A stretch of 64,000 bases of DNA from Fremontodendron californicum (GCA_030761205.1 JAULJL010000002.1:26143010-26207009), one strand, 5' to 3'. Shown: positions 12,805 to 26,187, counted from the stretch's first letter. The notes: generated by a model from the letters alone, not told the origin. Made by a program: numbers and translations.

Positions 12805-14355
12805 GCAAATGAAAATGTCATGAGATTAAGAATACAATTGTGAATATACATGCTCTATTCCTATGTGCATGAATATACTAATGATTAATGCATGACCATA
12901 TACAGAGAAATTATGATGACTATGTATGCTATGGATGCAATCTAATGCCAACATGAAGCATTGAATAAATTGATGCACAGGTATATACAAATAATGACTA
13001 TGCATGTCATAAACGTATTCTACAATGAATGACCATGCATGCTATGATGTCAAAATGATACATGCTAAAACTAAATGAATTAATACAAAGGTAGGTACAA
13101 AGAATGACCATGTATATCACAAATGTATTCTACAATGAATAACCATGCATGTTAGGACTGTGACATGATGTCAACATGATACAAATAAATTAACCAATGA
13201 TTACACGAAATTGGTGGGACCTAAATCTTGATTATTCAAAAATCTCATTATGCAAGATTTGCCTCCAAATTTATGATTTTTTTGAAACATGTTTTTTCTA
13301 TGAAAAACCAATCATATTATTTTCAAACGAATTTCGAGGTAGTGGATTCTACTATGGTACAATATCCAAATATTCATGTGACACTATCGGTTTTATGAAA
13401 TCATCAAATGAAATTATTATCACCATCCATTTATTGCAAAAACGAGATCAATAATACAATAAAAAATGTACATGCTCTATTCACACATGTATGAAATGTG
13501 CAAAATGCAAAAAAAATGCTTGAAAAAGTATTTTTATTTTTTATTTCAAACAGTTAATGAATATTTGCCCCGACAAATATCTACTTATATAGGTATCATA
13601 GTGCCTTTGGGACGGATTATCACATTTATTCTGGGCGATGTACGTACATTGTTGCCCGATCTACAAAACTTCTTCAGAGTGTAAAATAGGTAACAAAAGG
13701 TTTAGAAATGTCCCTCCATGTGTTGCTATTTTCAGTATATCTAACGGAAATCTGGCATGGCTTCGCCTAGGTTTATTATATGAAGGTGAATCAGTTCTAA
13801 GGCCCCGAATTGTTCCTCACTGTCGTCGATGAAGGCTAGTAAGGCACCTCGGTAAAAGCGGGTTCAATTCGTTAGAGTATATTTTCCTACGCCCGTATGG
13901 AGGATTATCACGAAGGCTTTAGGTACTTTATACTCTGAAAGTGTTTCACTAGTCCATACGGAGGATCATCACGAAGGCATAGTTACTTTACTCCCACTTA
14001 AAAGGACGGAACCCGGGTAGGGAGTTCATGTTATGCAAATGCAAGTGAGTGTGTGTGGAGGAACAAAACAAACCTGTCACCACCTATTCTACACCCCTTA
14101 TTCTAAATACCTCACTAAAATCAAACAATGTAAAGCATCAGTCAAGCAAACATATAAATATACGCAACAAAATAACCAGAGAACAAATAATAATATGAAT
14201 GCACATGACGATGGAAATATTTAAAACATATTTTTATTTTCAAAATTCTTTTTTATTTTAAAAATATGGGAATTAAAATTAAATACCAATTAAACCAACA
14301 AAACCGAGACTTAAATAACACACGACTAATTCTAGGCCTGACTCTTTAAAAAAAG
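12805..14355 (-). other. F 5' leader between PBS and first ORF
   Basis: Non-coding. It includes many atgcatg/catg-rich loose repeats (12840-13200) and a block at about 13600-13860 that is conserved in the leaders of A (about 52805-53030) and B (about 58592-58815). A ~27-bp motif is present twice with a 61-bp period (13891-13917 and 13951-13978). The conserved block could be a packaging or dimerisation signal; this is inference. Confidence 0.6.
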
Positions 14356-14373
14356 TCCCCACTGGAGTCGCGA
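14356..14373 (-). other. F primer-binding site
   Basis: On the minus strand, two bases after the LTR end, comes tcgcgactccactgggga; B has tggcgactccactgggga. This fits the 3' end of a tRNA-Arg as used by Ogre-type elements, from memory. The second position of F is changed (tc for tg). Confidence 0.7.
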
Positions 14374-14376
14374 AGC

Positions 14377-17300
14377 TGTCGCAACCTAAAAAATAACAAG
14401 TCTCATCGCAAGACTTTATTATTCGTTAAGCGTGACATTAAAAAATACCGAGGAAAAGTCGACTTAATTCCTCTAGAAAAATGAAGGTTGTGAAAATGAC
14501 CTTGAAAAAGACATGGAGTCGCCACCAATCTTTTTTAGCTAGGTGTGATCGGCCACCTATTAAAACCGGTTTTATAAAATATTTTAAAAATTAATTAAAA
14601 CATTTTTAAAACCAATTTCAAGTCTGCGTTTTAAACCAGAGAAATCAAAGAAACGGGTTCAGGACTCGGTTACGTGCGGGGAAGGATTAGCACCCCCACA
14701 GCTCCCATATAAAATGGTACCTTATTAATCAATTGTTATCTCAAGTCTCGGTAAAAATTCGGTTTTAAATTTAATATTTCAAGTTAATTCCCAATTTAAA
14801 GAAAAATAATTTCATTTTTAATTGAAAATGATCTGGAATTTATAAATTCAAAATTTTCCTATATTCCCCAACAAACGTGGCAAAATATAGAATTTTTTAT
14901 TAATTTGGAAAACTTTCTGAATCATTCTCATTTTAAAGAAGATATTTCGTTATTAATAATAATTGATGATATCCTCTCCAGCAAACCCGGCAGAGAACTC
15001 ATGAATTATTTTAACTCGGGAATATCTTTATTTTGTTGAAAATCATTACCTTTTTTGAAAACATTTAAAAGAAATGAATATGTATATGCATGACATAAAT
15101 AAAATGACATGGCAAAATCTAAATAGTATAATGCAACCTAAATGATATGATATAATTTAAATGCCTTAGCATATTCTAAATGAACTGAAATATCCTAAGT
15201 TATATGATATATTCTAAATGCAATGAAATGGTCTAGGTAACATAGTATATTCTATATGAAATGTAATATCCTAAGTCATATGATATATTCTAAATGAAAT
15301 AAAATATCCTTAATGACATAATATATATCCTAAATGAAATGGCCTAGGTAACATAATATATTCTACATGAAATGACCTAGGTAACATAATATATTCTATA
15401 TGAAATGAAATAATTTGAATGACATGGCAAATATGAATGATATGGCATATAATTTAAATGACATGGAATATAAAATAATTCTATCATATAATATGCATGG
15501 AAATAAAAATGAAAATAATAATGCATGAACATAGTATATCCTAAATAATATAACAAAAAATAATTAAATAAAAAGCATAGGATATCATGAAATATTCCAA
15601 ATCATATAATAAACAATATAACATAACTCAAAATCATAACAATATCATAGAAATAATCGTAGCAAAAATCACATTTATATAAAATGCATGAATATGGAAA
15701 ATGCAATGCATGAAAATGTATTTTTTTCCTTTAATTAAGAAAATCCGTATATCTAAAAAGATATCCGGCTACCTTAGGAAAATATGTCAAATTAAATATT
15801 CTAAAACCAAAATACTTTGTGATTGTTTTGAAAACAATTTGGAAAAGCTTAGATTAAAAATAAAAAAATAAAAACTGGGCTAAACCTTTTTTAAATGGCT
15901 CTAATTTTCTAAGTTTAAAATCCCGGACTTGACCACCCTTAACCCGAGACTTAAGAAATCATATTTAGATTTTAAAAAGGCTTAGAAACAACCTAAGTCA
16001 GTAACTAAACTTCCTAATCAGCCCCCTCTAAGTAACCTAACCAAAACAGAAAAATGATTTTTCTTTAAATATAATTCTGACTCCACTGTCCAGTTTTAAG
16101 CCAAGATTTTTTATCCTATTTTTAAAAATTCCAAAAAATCTAAAAAGCATACTGAAGACTTAGGACATGTAAAAATACACAGGAAAAAATCAGCTTAATT
16201 TTCTGATTAAAGATGAATACCCAAAAAAATTGGGAAAATACGAGTACTGGATGAAAAAACAGTTTTGCCAAAATACATTTTTGCCTTTGATAAAATCATT
16301 TAAAAATGAAAGTAAAAATATTTAAGACTCACAAAATGACTCACAAACAGTAGCTAGGACTTTTTAAAGTTAGATAAAAATTGGCTAAGCAAAAAAAAAT
16401 CACAAAGGTAGAATAATCAATTTGACAACTCTTTAATTTTCCACAAGTATGCTCAAGAGAGCACGACTTTGAACCATTAATTGGCCTAAGTCATTAGTCA
16501 AGTGGTATGGACATGAAATGCATGAAAAAATACAGCAAATATGATGCATGAAATGCATGGTTTTAAACCTAAATGTCATGAAAAAAATGCATGGCATCAA
16601 TATAGTGACCTAGACCTAAATGAACTTGCATGGCATTTAATGTAATCTAGGTCTAAAATGCATAGACATGCATAGCAAGATAAACCTAACCTAACATCTA
16701 AAATAAGCATGGCAATAACACAAACACAAGGCATGCTTAAACCAAAAACTCAACCAAATATCATGCAAATGCTAACCTATCAACCAACATAGCAAAAATG
16801 CACACAAAATGCTAGAATACATGGAGTGGCCGAATGAGCTATGATTCCAAACAAGCATAGCATTTTCACAAACACTTGATATACTAAAACTAAATACTCA
16901 ACCAATTGTCATGCAAATGCAAATACTATCAACTAACATAGCAAAAATGCAACACACAATGCAAAATAACATGGTAGCCGAATGGCCTAAGATTCCAAAC
17001 AAGCATGACATTTTCACAAACACTTGATATACTAACATGCTCAACTAAAATATAACACTCAAATCATGCAAACACAAAGTAGAGATACTAACAAGCATTC
17101 TCACAAACATTTGATATACTAACATGCTCAACTAAAATATAACACTCAAATCATGCAAACACAAAGTAGAGATACTAACACTAACAAGCATTTTCACAAA
17201 CACTTGATATACTAAATATAAAACATCAACAAATTTAAACATTATGAAAACAGAAAATTAAAAATGCAAGAACATGATATTTAACTCATAAATGACAACA

Positions 17301-19431
17301 AACAAAGCAACCAAATTAAAACATGCTTCAAGTATATATAGTAGAAGAACATTTAAAGCATCAAGGCTAAAGAAAATAACATGAATAACATGACAAATCA
17401 AACAAAACAGCAACATTAAAAAATATAGGCCATTCGGCCATGGTGAGGAAATAAGGAAAAAAAATTGTAAAAATTATTTTAAGAAAGAGATGAAGAAAGA
17501 ACTTAAGAAGAACATAAAAAACACTTATTTAAAAAGAAAACTCACCAAATAATAATCAAAAACAGCAAAAACAAGAATGGAAAATCAAGAAAGTGCAAGA
17601 GTTGGTGCTAAAAGCAACCTCAAGAAGCTATATTTCAGGCATTATCTTTTCAAACTTTCCTTTCTTTTCTAAACTTTTTCTTTTTGCTTTCAACCAAGGA
17701 GAGAAAAAATAAGCAAAACCAAGAAGAAATCTGAAAAATGAAGTGAAGAAAAATCAAAATCCCCCTCCTCTATGTGATGGCCGAATTCACCCTCTCTCCT
17801 CACCTAGAATGTTGTCATTTTGATTCCAACCAACTTCCATCCAAGGGCTAGTGATTCAAGGTGAAAATTTATGAAATTATCACCATTAGATTAGTGTATC
17901 AGCTGTCACTGATTACATCTGTTCAAGAATAATGTTGAAACTCTCCCTCTTCATGCATTGGCCTATGTGGCTTAATCACAATAGCTTGATCAAAAAAATC
18001 TCTAACTAACTCTTAATTCTTGGCCTTTTGATTGAAAAATCAGAAGCTTCCTCCTTCCTGTGGGCCTTGGCAGGCCACCACTCTCTTTTTCAGCCCAAGT
18101 CTGATCTTTTGAAAGGCCAAAAGAAGCCCTTTTCGGTTGCTTGGGTAAAATGACCATTTTGCCCCCGGATGCAAATAAATGGCAAACGGACTCCAAATTC
18201 AAATTTTCTTTTTTTAATACTTTCAAAATAATAAAATATTGAATTCTGGAAGTTTTTAAAATTTTTCGAGTCCGTTTGCTATTTATTTGGATTTTTTTCT
18301 TCCAAAAATACCCTTTCATACCCCCACATTTTACCATTTTTTAAACGAGCTCCAAATCAAGATTTTTCTTCACCAATCTCTTCCAAATAATTTAAAAGTG
18401 TGATCTGGAATTTTTCATAATTTTTGGAACTCATTTGGTATTTTTTCGGGATTTAACTGCTTGAATTACTACATAGGGGCTCGAGATTTGGCCATTTTGC
18501 AAACGAACTCCTAACCAAGATTTTCTTTCGTCAATATCTTCTAAATAATTTAAAAATTAGATTTACAAATTTTTAGAATTTTTGGAGTCTATTTGCTATT
18601 TTTCGGGATTTATCTTCTTGAATTATTGCATAGGAGGCCCGGTATTTGGTCATTTTGCAAACGAACTTCGAATCAAGATTTTCTTTTGCCAATCTCTTAA
18701 TTTAAAAATGAGATTCGCAAATTTTCAGAATTTTTGGAGTCCATTTGCTATTTTTCCAAAATTTTCCAATTTTGCCTTTTTGCCTTCGAAACCCGGTTTT
18801 GCTCAAAACAAGTCCGATTTTCAGATTTTCTTCAAGCTGAGCCTTGGGCTATCCCTTTTTAATCATTCCTCATCCATTGGGGGCTTTAGTTTTACCAAGT
18901 CGGGCCATTTCTGTAATTCTTCCCGATTTCACCAAAATCCTTCAAAAACCCTAATTCTCGGTTTTCTCCCGGATTGACTTTTCTTTCAGTTTTTCTTTCA
19001 AGTGGTTTCTCCATTACCCTAGTCAATGCTTATCTTTCATTTGGAACCTTCAATTTTGACCAATTCGATCGTTTAAGCACTTTTCCCCAAATTTCCGGAT
19101 TAGGGTTTCTTTTCTATTGAATCTCCACAACCCAACTTTCGAACTCCATATCTTTCAATGTAGACCTCGGATTATCAAAATTCTTTCGCCATTTTTCAAT
19201 TGAACTTCAAATCTTGATTTTGAAAATGGGTTGACTTTTTTAGCAGTTGACTTTTTAGGACTGACTTTTTGGGGTTGACTATTTCAAGTTTGAATTTTTA
19301 TGCTCGCCCTCTTAAACTAAGTCTCGGGGTACCACCTGCATAATGAAAAAAAATCTTTTTACATTCTGAAACATCAATTTAGGAACAAAACATACCTGTT
19401 TTAGTGGTCCGGACAAAATTAGGTGTCTACA
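14377..19431 (-). mobile_element. F 5' LTR (5055 bp)
   Basis: Minus-strand LTR beginning tgtagacacctaattttgtc at 19431 and ending gcgaca at 14377, followed by the PBS. It would provide the promoter for F. The two LTRs are close in sequence but clearly diverged by scattered substitutions and indels, so the insertion is not very recent. Confidence 0.88.
16873..17215. repeat. Tandem expansion in the F 5' LTR
   Basis: The phrase cacttgatatactaa brackets about 330 bp absent from the 3' LTR (where it occurs once at about 4311). Within it an ~86-bp unit (acatgctcaactaaaatata...gagatactaac) is present twice at about 17035-17190. This accounts for most of the length difference of the two LTRs. Confidence 0.75.
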
Positions 19432-20220
19432 TTGGCCATTTTGCAAACGAACTCCGAATCAAGATTTTCTGTCCCCGGTCTCTTCTAAATGATTTAAGAA
19501 TAAGATTTTCAAATTTTCAGAATTTTTGGAATTCATTTGCTATTTTTTCCAAATTTTTCAATTTTGCCATTTTGCCTCCGAAACCCGGTTTTGCTCAAAA
19601 CAAGTCTGATTTTCAGATTTTCTTCAAACTGAGCCTTGGGCTATCCTTGTTTAATTAATCCTCATCAATTAAGGGCTTTAGTCCTACCGAATCGGGCCAT
19701 TTCTGTAATTCTTCCAAATTTCACCGAAATCCACCAAAAACTCTAATTCTCGATTTTCTTCCGAATTGACTTTTCTATCAGTTTTTCTTCCAAGTAGCTT
19801 CTCCATTACCCGTAGTCAGTGCTTATCTTTCATTTGAGACCTTCAATTTTGACCACTTTGATCGTTGAAGCGCTCCTCCCCAAATTTTTGAACTAGGGTT
19901 TCTTTTCTACTGAGATTCCGTAACCCAACTTTCGACCTCCATATCTTTCAATGTAGACCTCGGATTATCAAAATTCTTTCATCGTTTTTCAATTGAACCT
20001 CAAATCTTGATTTTGAAAGTGGGTTGGCTTTTTCAATAGTTGACTTTTTGGGGTTGACTTTTCTGGGGTTGACTTTTAAGGGGTTGACTTTTTTGAGTTT
20101 GACTTTTTTGTCTTCTTTCTTAGACTAAGTCTCGGCATACCACTTGCAGGATGAGAAAAGCCTTTTAGCATTCTGAAACATCAATTTAGGAAGAAAACGT
20201 ACCTGATTTAGGGGTCTACA
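19432..20220 (-). mobile_element. Element E LTR, proximal part
   Basis: Continues the LTR seen at 1-1820. It starts on the minus strand at 20220 with tgtagacccctaaatcaggt, as in element B (56156). It includes the run of gttgactttt repeats (19200-20110) typical of this family. The bases to the right are copia gag coding sequence. Bases 19432-19436 (ttggc) are the right target duplication of F. Confidence 0.85.
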
Positions 20221-23200
20221 ATCTCTTATTTAAAATCAGTTGGTCATACTCTAACGGATGAGCAACAAGTGCAATCCATAATGCGATCTGTACCTGATGA
20301 TGAGTTGCAATTGATAAAGGTCAATTTACGACACAATGTTGAAATTAAGATCTTTGATGATACCATTGGACATTTGCTTCTCGAGGCAGAAGTTATAGAT
20401 TTCAAGAATCCATCTAAGGCATATGTTATCGAGACTTCTTTTTCCATAGGGAGAAAGAAGAAAGGGTTCAAGAAAAAGGCATTCAACATTATGATGGAAC
20501 CTCTAAGAGGAAATTCAAGAAAAATTGGAAACCAAAGATGAAATTCAAGGTTAAGTGCTTCAATTGCAATAAGAATGGGCATTTTGCAAGAGAGTGCAAA
20601 GAGCCTAAAGTATGTACCTCTACTTCTGCTTCATTTGTACATGTTATGTCATGTACTCTTATGGCTGAATCTGACTCTTCGTGGGTTATTGATTCAGGTG
20701 CCACCAACCACATCATAAAGGATCTTAGCTTGTTTGTCCATTATCGAAAGATACCAACTCGGACTAAATGGGTCTACGTTGGGGACAACTCAAGGCTTGA
20801 AATAGAAGGCAAAGAAACTTGTGTAGTACCTTTGAAGAGTGGACACAATCTAATTTTAATTGATGTCTTATATGTACCAAGTATTCAGAGAAATTTAGTC
20901 TCCGTTACTAGCTTATTGTGTTTTGGATTCCAATTGAATTTCCATGACAATGTAGTTGATATTTATCACAATAAAGAAAGAATAAATTCTTGTTTCCTAA
21001 ATGGTGTTTTCTTTGTGTCAAATACTATTATGAGTAATAGTAGTTGTCTTATGGCCAACGTAAATGATGAATTCATTTGGAATGCAAGGTTGGGACATAT
21101 AGGGCAAGAAAGGATGAAGAAGTTAGCCAAAAGTGGCTTACTTGGTTCTTTATCTAATGTATCCCTCCCAACTTGAGAGATATGTCTCTGGGATAAGGCA
21201 ATAAGAAAACCATTTGGAAAGGCTGATAGAAGTGAGTATCCATTGCAAATAATACATTCTGATGTTTGTAGTCCCTTGAATGTGACATCTAGAAAAATTT
21301 TTAGATACATTATAACATTCACGGATGACTATACTCGAATTACCCATGTCTATTTGATAAAGTACAAAAGTGAAGCATTAAGGTGTTTCAAGACTTATGT
21401 GACTTTAGTTAAGAATCAAATAGAAAGGAAGATTAAGCCATTAAGGACTGATCGGGGTGGAGAGTATTTGTCAAATGAATTCAATGGGTTATGTGATGAG
21501 AAAGGAATATCAAGGCAATTGACTATTCCTAGAACACCCCAACAAAATGGAGTGACAGAGAAAAAAAAAAAGAACTCTCCTAGACATGGTGAGATGCATG
21601 ATGGCTCAAGCCAACATGGATATTTCCTTTTGGAGAGATGCATTACTCAGGGCTATCTACATCTTGAATAGAGTGCCATCCAAATCTATTTTGTTTACTC
21701 CTTATGAGTTATGGACTAGAAGAAAGTCGAATTTGAGTAATCTAAGGCCTTGGGGCTGTGCAGCCTATGTCCATAATCCAAATCATATTCTTGGTAAATT
21801 AGGACCAAGATAGAAGAAACGTGTTCTTCTTGGTTATTCTGAACACTCTAAGGGTTATGTGTTCATGGATTTGGATAGACAAGTTGAATTCGAGTCAAAT
21901 GAGGCAACTTTCTTAGAAAATGAGTTTCCTAAGAAAGGGAATGGTGATAAGAATTATCCATTATATGAAGTCAATGAATCTGGATTATCTAGCACTAGTG
22001 ATTTGCTAATATCACTTAATGAAAGTGATAGTGGTATTGGACCAAGTGGGAGCTTAATGCTTCCACAAGTTGTTGGTCATAGTGGCAACAATGACCAAGA
22101 TCAGCCTATAGAAGAAATAGATGATCAAAATGTTGATCAAGTGATGGTCTAACAAAATAAGGATGAGTTGCCTCATGAAGAACTTAATGAGAATACAAAT
22201 GTGCATGATCAAGAAGGACGTGTTGCTCCTACTATTCTTAGACGTTCTTCTCAAAAATTCAAACCTCCAAGTAAATGGTGGATTTTGGATGAAAGTGAGG
22301 CTCATTTGGTGTCATCTATGGATGATGAACCTCAAAGTTTGAAAGAAGCTCTTGAAAGTCCAGATTGTGATAAATGGATAATTGCAATGGAAAATGAATT
22401 GGAATCTATGCATGTGAATAAAATGTGGGACTTAGTTGATCTTCCTAAAGATAGAAAGGCTATTGGGAACAAATGGGTTCTCAAGATCAAGAAGAATGTG
22501 GATGGTACCATTGAAAGGTACAAGGCACGTTTGGTTGCCAAGGGGTATACACAAGTAGAAGGTATTGATTATAAAGACACCTTCTTACCTATTGTGAGAT
22601 TTAACTCCATCAGGTTGATACTAGCTATTGTTGCTATTCTTGACTTGGAATTACATCAAATGGATGTTAAAACTGCCTTCCTCAATGGTGATTTGAGTGA
22701 ATAGATCTACATGAAACAACCAGAAGGTTTCATTGTAGAAGGTAAGGAACACAAGGTATGTCGACTAAAGAAGTCGATATATGCTCTTAAACAAGCTTCA
22801 AGACAATGGTATTTGAAGTTTCATAGATTAGTCTTGAACTATGGTTTCAAGATGATGGATGAAGACCATTGTGTTTATGTCTTAAATTCCAAGAACAAGT
22901 TTATAATTATGACATTATATGTTGATGACATACTGTTAGCTAGTAATGATTTGAGTTTTGTGCATACCATTAAGAGATGGTTGTCTTCCACCTTTGATAT
23001 GAAGGATATGGGAGAAGCGGCTTACATTCTTGGAGTTAAGATTCTAAGAGATAGGTCCAAAAAGTTGTTAGCGTTGTCTCAAGAACCTTATATCAATAAG
23101 ATTCTTGAACGCTTCAACATGCACAACTCAAAGACTATGAATATCCCCATTACTCACAATTGTAAAATTGGTGAAGCAATGTGTCCACAAACTCTTGAAG

Positions 23201-23905
23201 AGAAGGAAGAAATGAAAAGAGTTCCATATCTAAATTCCATTGGAAGTCTAATGTATGCCATGTTATGTACTAGGCCGGACATTAGTCAAGTTGTTGGTTT
23301 ATTAGCTAGGTATTCATCTAACCCTAGTCAACAGCATTTAAAGTGTATCAAAAAAGTTTTTCGATATCTTAAGGGTACAAAAGACTATTGGTTGTGTTAC
23401 CAAAAGGGTAACTTACGGTTACAAGGATACATAGATGATGATTGGGATAGTGATAGAGATGAATAAAAGTCTACATCAGGTTATATTTTTCCGCTTTCTA
23501 GTGGTTCTATCTCGTGGAGTAGCAAGAAGCAAACTTGTACGGCTTTATCAACTATGGAAGCTGGATTTGTTGCGAATCAGCTGTCGTGCAAGAAGCCTTG
23601 TGGCTTGGTCGTTTCCTTGGTCACTTAGGTGTTGTAGCACCTAATGATAAGCCAACCACTTTTTTTTTGTGATAACATGGCTGCTTTAGCTTATATTAAG
23701 GATCCGAAATATCATGGAAAGGCCAAGCATATAGGCATAAAATATAACGTTATGAGAGATGCAATTGAGAGAAAGAAGTTCAAATGGAAAACATTTCTAC
23801 GGATGAGATGGTGGCAGATCCTTCAACTAAACCAATACCACCAATCTTGTTTGCCAAACATCTTAGGGCAATGGGTCTCCGTAGATTATAATTCGTTTGG
23901 ATGAA
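20221..23905 (+). pseudogene. pol: Copia gag-pol polyprotein remnant
   Basis: Domains in order: gag C-terminus (GHTLTDEQQVQSIMRSVP near 20240), CCHC knuckle CFNCNKNGHFAREC (20556-20597), aspartic protease WVIDSGATNHI (about 20685), integrase His pair (LGHIGQERM) and catalytic D,D,E (HSDV, TDRGGEY), RT with DVKTAFLNGDL and YVDD (about 22920), then RNase H (TALSTMEA, FFCDNMAA, KAKHI). Defects: a frameshift near 20510; TGA at 21174-21176 where the first Cys of the integrase CxxC is expected; a frameshift in a run of 11 A (21561-21571); stops at 21811, 22150, 22702 and 23464; further shifts after 23540. Most of the protein stays in one frame between defects, so decay is moderate. Confidence 0.93.
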
Positions 23906-25238
23906 CCTCTTGATGTCAAATACTTGCACCTTAGTATGATTGAATGAATGAATTGTGTTTTATGAGTTTAATACAATTTTATGCATATTCTCAACGAATG
24001 GATATTGTGTGTCAAATATAGGTAGAGGATTGGTTTGCTCACACGAACAATCTGCCTGTATTCTTTGTGTAAGAATAAAGATGAGACTGCTCAAGTGAAT
24101 AGGTTTAGACATTTGTTGTCTTCGAAATGAGAGTATACTTATTCAAGTGGGAGTCACATCTTCCAAACATGTGACAACTTGAGCATAGTGGTCGCCTTGA
24201 CTAAAAGAATCAAGATGAGGTAATGTGTGATTTACCGAACATGTAGGACCACACATACATGAATTAAACCTATGTAGCCAGGTGTGAATGTTCAAGACGT
24301 GAATATTCAGGTTGATCAATGAGTTTGATTAACTAAGACCATTACGATATTTGTGTATTATTGAATTGGCATACACTCCTAGTGGCTGATAATTCCATAT
24401 GGGAATTACATTGACTTGTTTATTCAAGTGGGAGTCCACTGAGGGGAAGTCCACGATTAAATAATTTAAGTGGGAGTTGACAAACCAATGCTGTGACATA
24501 AATCATTTAAGTGGAAATAATACCTTAGCACATGCATATATCATGTGTGTATAAGTTGACCAAAAAGAAAATAATTAGTGATCCTTGTCTCCTTGTGGTG
24601 TGATTTCTTTGATCGAATAAGTTTTGATCAGCTTGGATGCTTTTAGTGACTATTGACTAATATTTGATGATTTGAAAGCATTATGTTTACTTTGATAGGA
24701 TATCCTATGACTATGAAAAATTCGGTCTATTGGAACCTTATTGGGTAAATGCATAGTTTCAAATTATTAAATAGTTAGTGCAAAAGGAAAGACATTGTTA
24801 AGATACATATGGCATTTATACTTGAAAGACGCGCGCTTATTACTTTGTGACTGTTTTGAAAAACAAGTGCACTTGGTGGTTGGTACATTTCATGACTTTG
24901 AAATAAGTTTTCAACTCACATGAAAAGGATTGAAAGTATCAAAACTATGTATCGACAAGTCTTAGAGCACATGAGGCATGGTTAATGATATATGGATCAT
25001 TAACATGAATAACTTAAGAGTTATTCTGATTTGACATCTATGATAAGTTCATGGATGAGTTATGGGTTGAGTAAGATCTCTTATGTATACTTAACTGTTG
25101 CATATTGAGATGAATTCAATTGAATGCCTAGGGTCACACAACCTACTTGCATATGTTACTCCAATATATGAATGCTTTGCCTTGATTATGTCTTTGTTCT
25201 GAATTTGTGTGTATATGGTAACATCAAGTTTATATAGT
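23906..25238 (+). other. Copia 3' untranslated region with PPT-like motifs
   Basis: No coding seen. The PPT-like phrase aagtgggag occurs at about 24141, 24427 and 24472, with a degenerate copy near 24514, before the real tract next to the LTR. Confidence 0.6.
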
Positions 25239-25250
25239 GCGAGTGGGAGC
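25239..25250 (+). other. Copia polypurine tract
   Basis: gcgagtgggagc lies directly before TGTTAGAAG, the LTR start. Confidence 0.75.
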
Positions 25251-26187
25251 TGTTAGAAGTATTTGGACATAAGTGAACAAATACACCAAGTACATACAAG
25301 ATTAACTTGATATGAATGATGTATGATGATGGTAAACTAGCAAGGAGATGAGATAAGCTTGTGGAAGCTCATAAGGAGCTCAAAGTGAAGCTTACTCAGC
25401 TCAAGTAAGCTCAAGGTAGCTAGACACCAGCCAGCTCAGCTCAAAGGAACTGGACACCAGCTCACTCGGCTATATGTAGCTAAAGGTCAGCTAGGTGAGT
25501 GACACTCTATGAGGTGGAGTGACACTAGCTAGTGGTAGCAAGGTTGGCCGGATGATGTGGCACATAGGTGTGACACATCAGCACCATCATGTCTAAGTGT
25601 CACCAATGGGATTGTGACATGTGTCATCATTCATTAAAGGGCTGTCACACATGACCGAAACATCATGTTGTTTCGGGTGGAGAGGTTCTCTTCTTTAGCC
25701 GAATTGTTATGTTCATTTGGAAGGGAATGGTTCTGTTGGCCAAACCATTGTATCCAAATGAAGGGTGCTATTCTAGAAAGGGTTGTATCCTTTGGAAGCA
25801 ACCTTTGAGAGGCTATATATAAAGAGAACCGGCCAGGACAAAGACACACTAATAAGAGTTTGTGTAAGACACAAACAGAAGTTATTTGCTAAGTGCAAAT
25901 ACTTGAGCAAGAGAGCAATTGCGTATTGCTGATTGCAAGAGAGTGAGGAGTTCTTGATTACTAAGTTATCAAGAAGTAAGGCATTAAAGCATTCTGGTTT
26001 GGACGAGCAAGATAGGTTGTGGAATGGTTTTTTGTAGTTGCCTTAACCGGTTGATTACAAAAGTGCCCTAGCCATTCGGTTGAGTTCATTACTCATATCC
26101 ACAACAAGTGAGCATTGCATAGAAAGACAAGTAAGTGATCTGAACTCTTCCTCTATGTTCTCAGATTTCATAAGTCGAAATCCAACA
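25251..26187 (+). mobile_element. Copia 3' LTR (937 bp)
   Basis: Begins TGTTAGAAGTATTTGGAC and ends AAATCCAACA, giving TG...CA ends, TGTTAG and CTAACA-like inverted termini. There is a TATA box at 25814-25823. The region 25360-25500 has short agctcagctc-type repeats. The 5' partner LTR is outside the window. Confidence 0.8.
25814..25823 (+). promoter_or_regulatory. TATA box in the copia LTR
   Basis: tatatataaa, followed about 30 bp later by a plausible R start. Position in the LTR is about 560 bp from its start, usual for a copia U3. Confidence 0.6.

Larger units (their letters stand above)
1821..19431 (-). mobile_element. Element F: complete non-autonomous Ty3/gypsy (Ogre/Tat-like) retrotransposon
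   Basis: Two direct LTRs (14377-19431 and 1821-6551) begin TGTAGA and end GCGACA on the minus strand. The PBS sits next to the first and a purine tract next to the second. The 5-bp flanks are ttagc (1816-1820) and ttggc (19432-19436), a target duplication with one change. The flanking sequence on both sides is the LTR of a relative (E), so this is an insertion into an LTR of the same superfamily. The internal part has two gag-type frames (11852-12804 and 10084-11457) but no recognisable protease, RT, RNase H or integrase. Gag resembles Ogre/Tat gag as I remember it. The 17.6-kb length is mostly LTR. Confidence 0.9.
20221..26187 (+). mobile_element. Ty1/copia retrotransposon, 5' part displaced by element E
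   Basis: Contains the end of gag, protease, integrase, RT and RNase H in copia order, a PPT and a 937-bp 3' LTR. The left portion (5' LTR and most of gag) would lie beyond element E, left of this window. The Tork-like assignment rests on remembered integrase/RT phrases and the cgagtgggagc PPT. Several stops and frameshifts make it inactive. Confidence 0.88.

Noticed and set aside
20221..23905. Endogenous pararetrovirus (caulimovirus type)
   Set aside because: Domain order is gag-protease-integrase-RT-RNase H with an LTR and PPT, as in Ty1/copia; no movement protein or tRNA-Met pararetrovirus layout.
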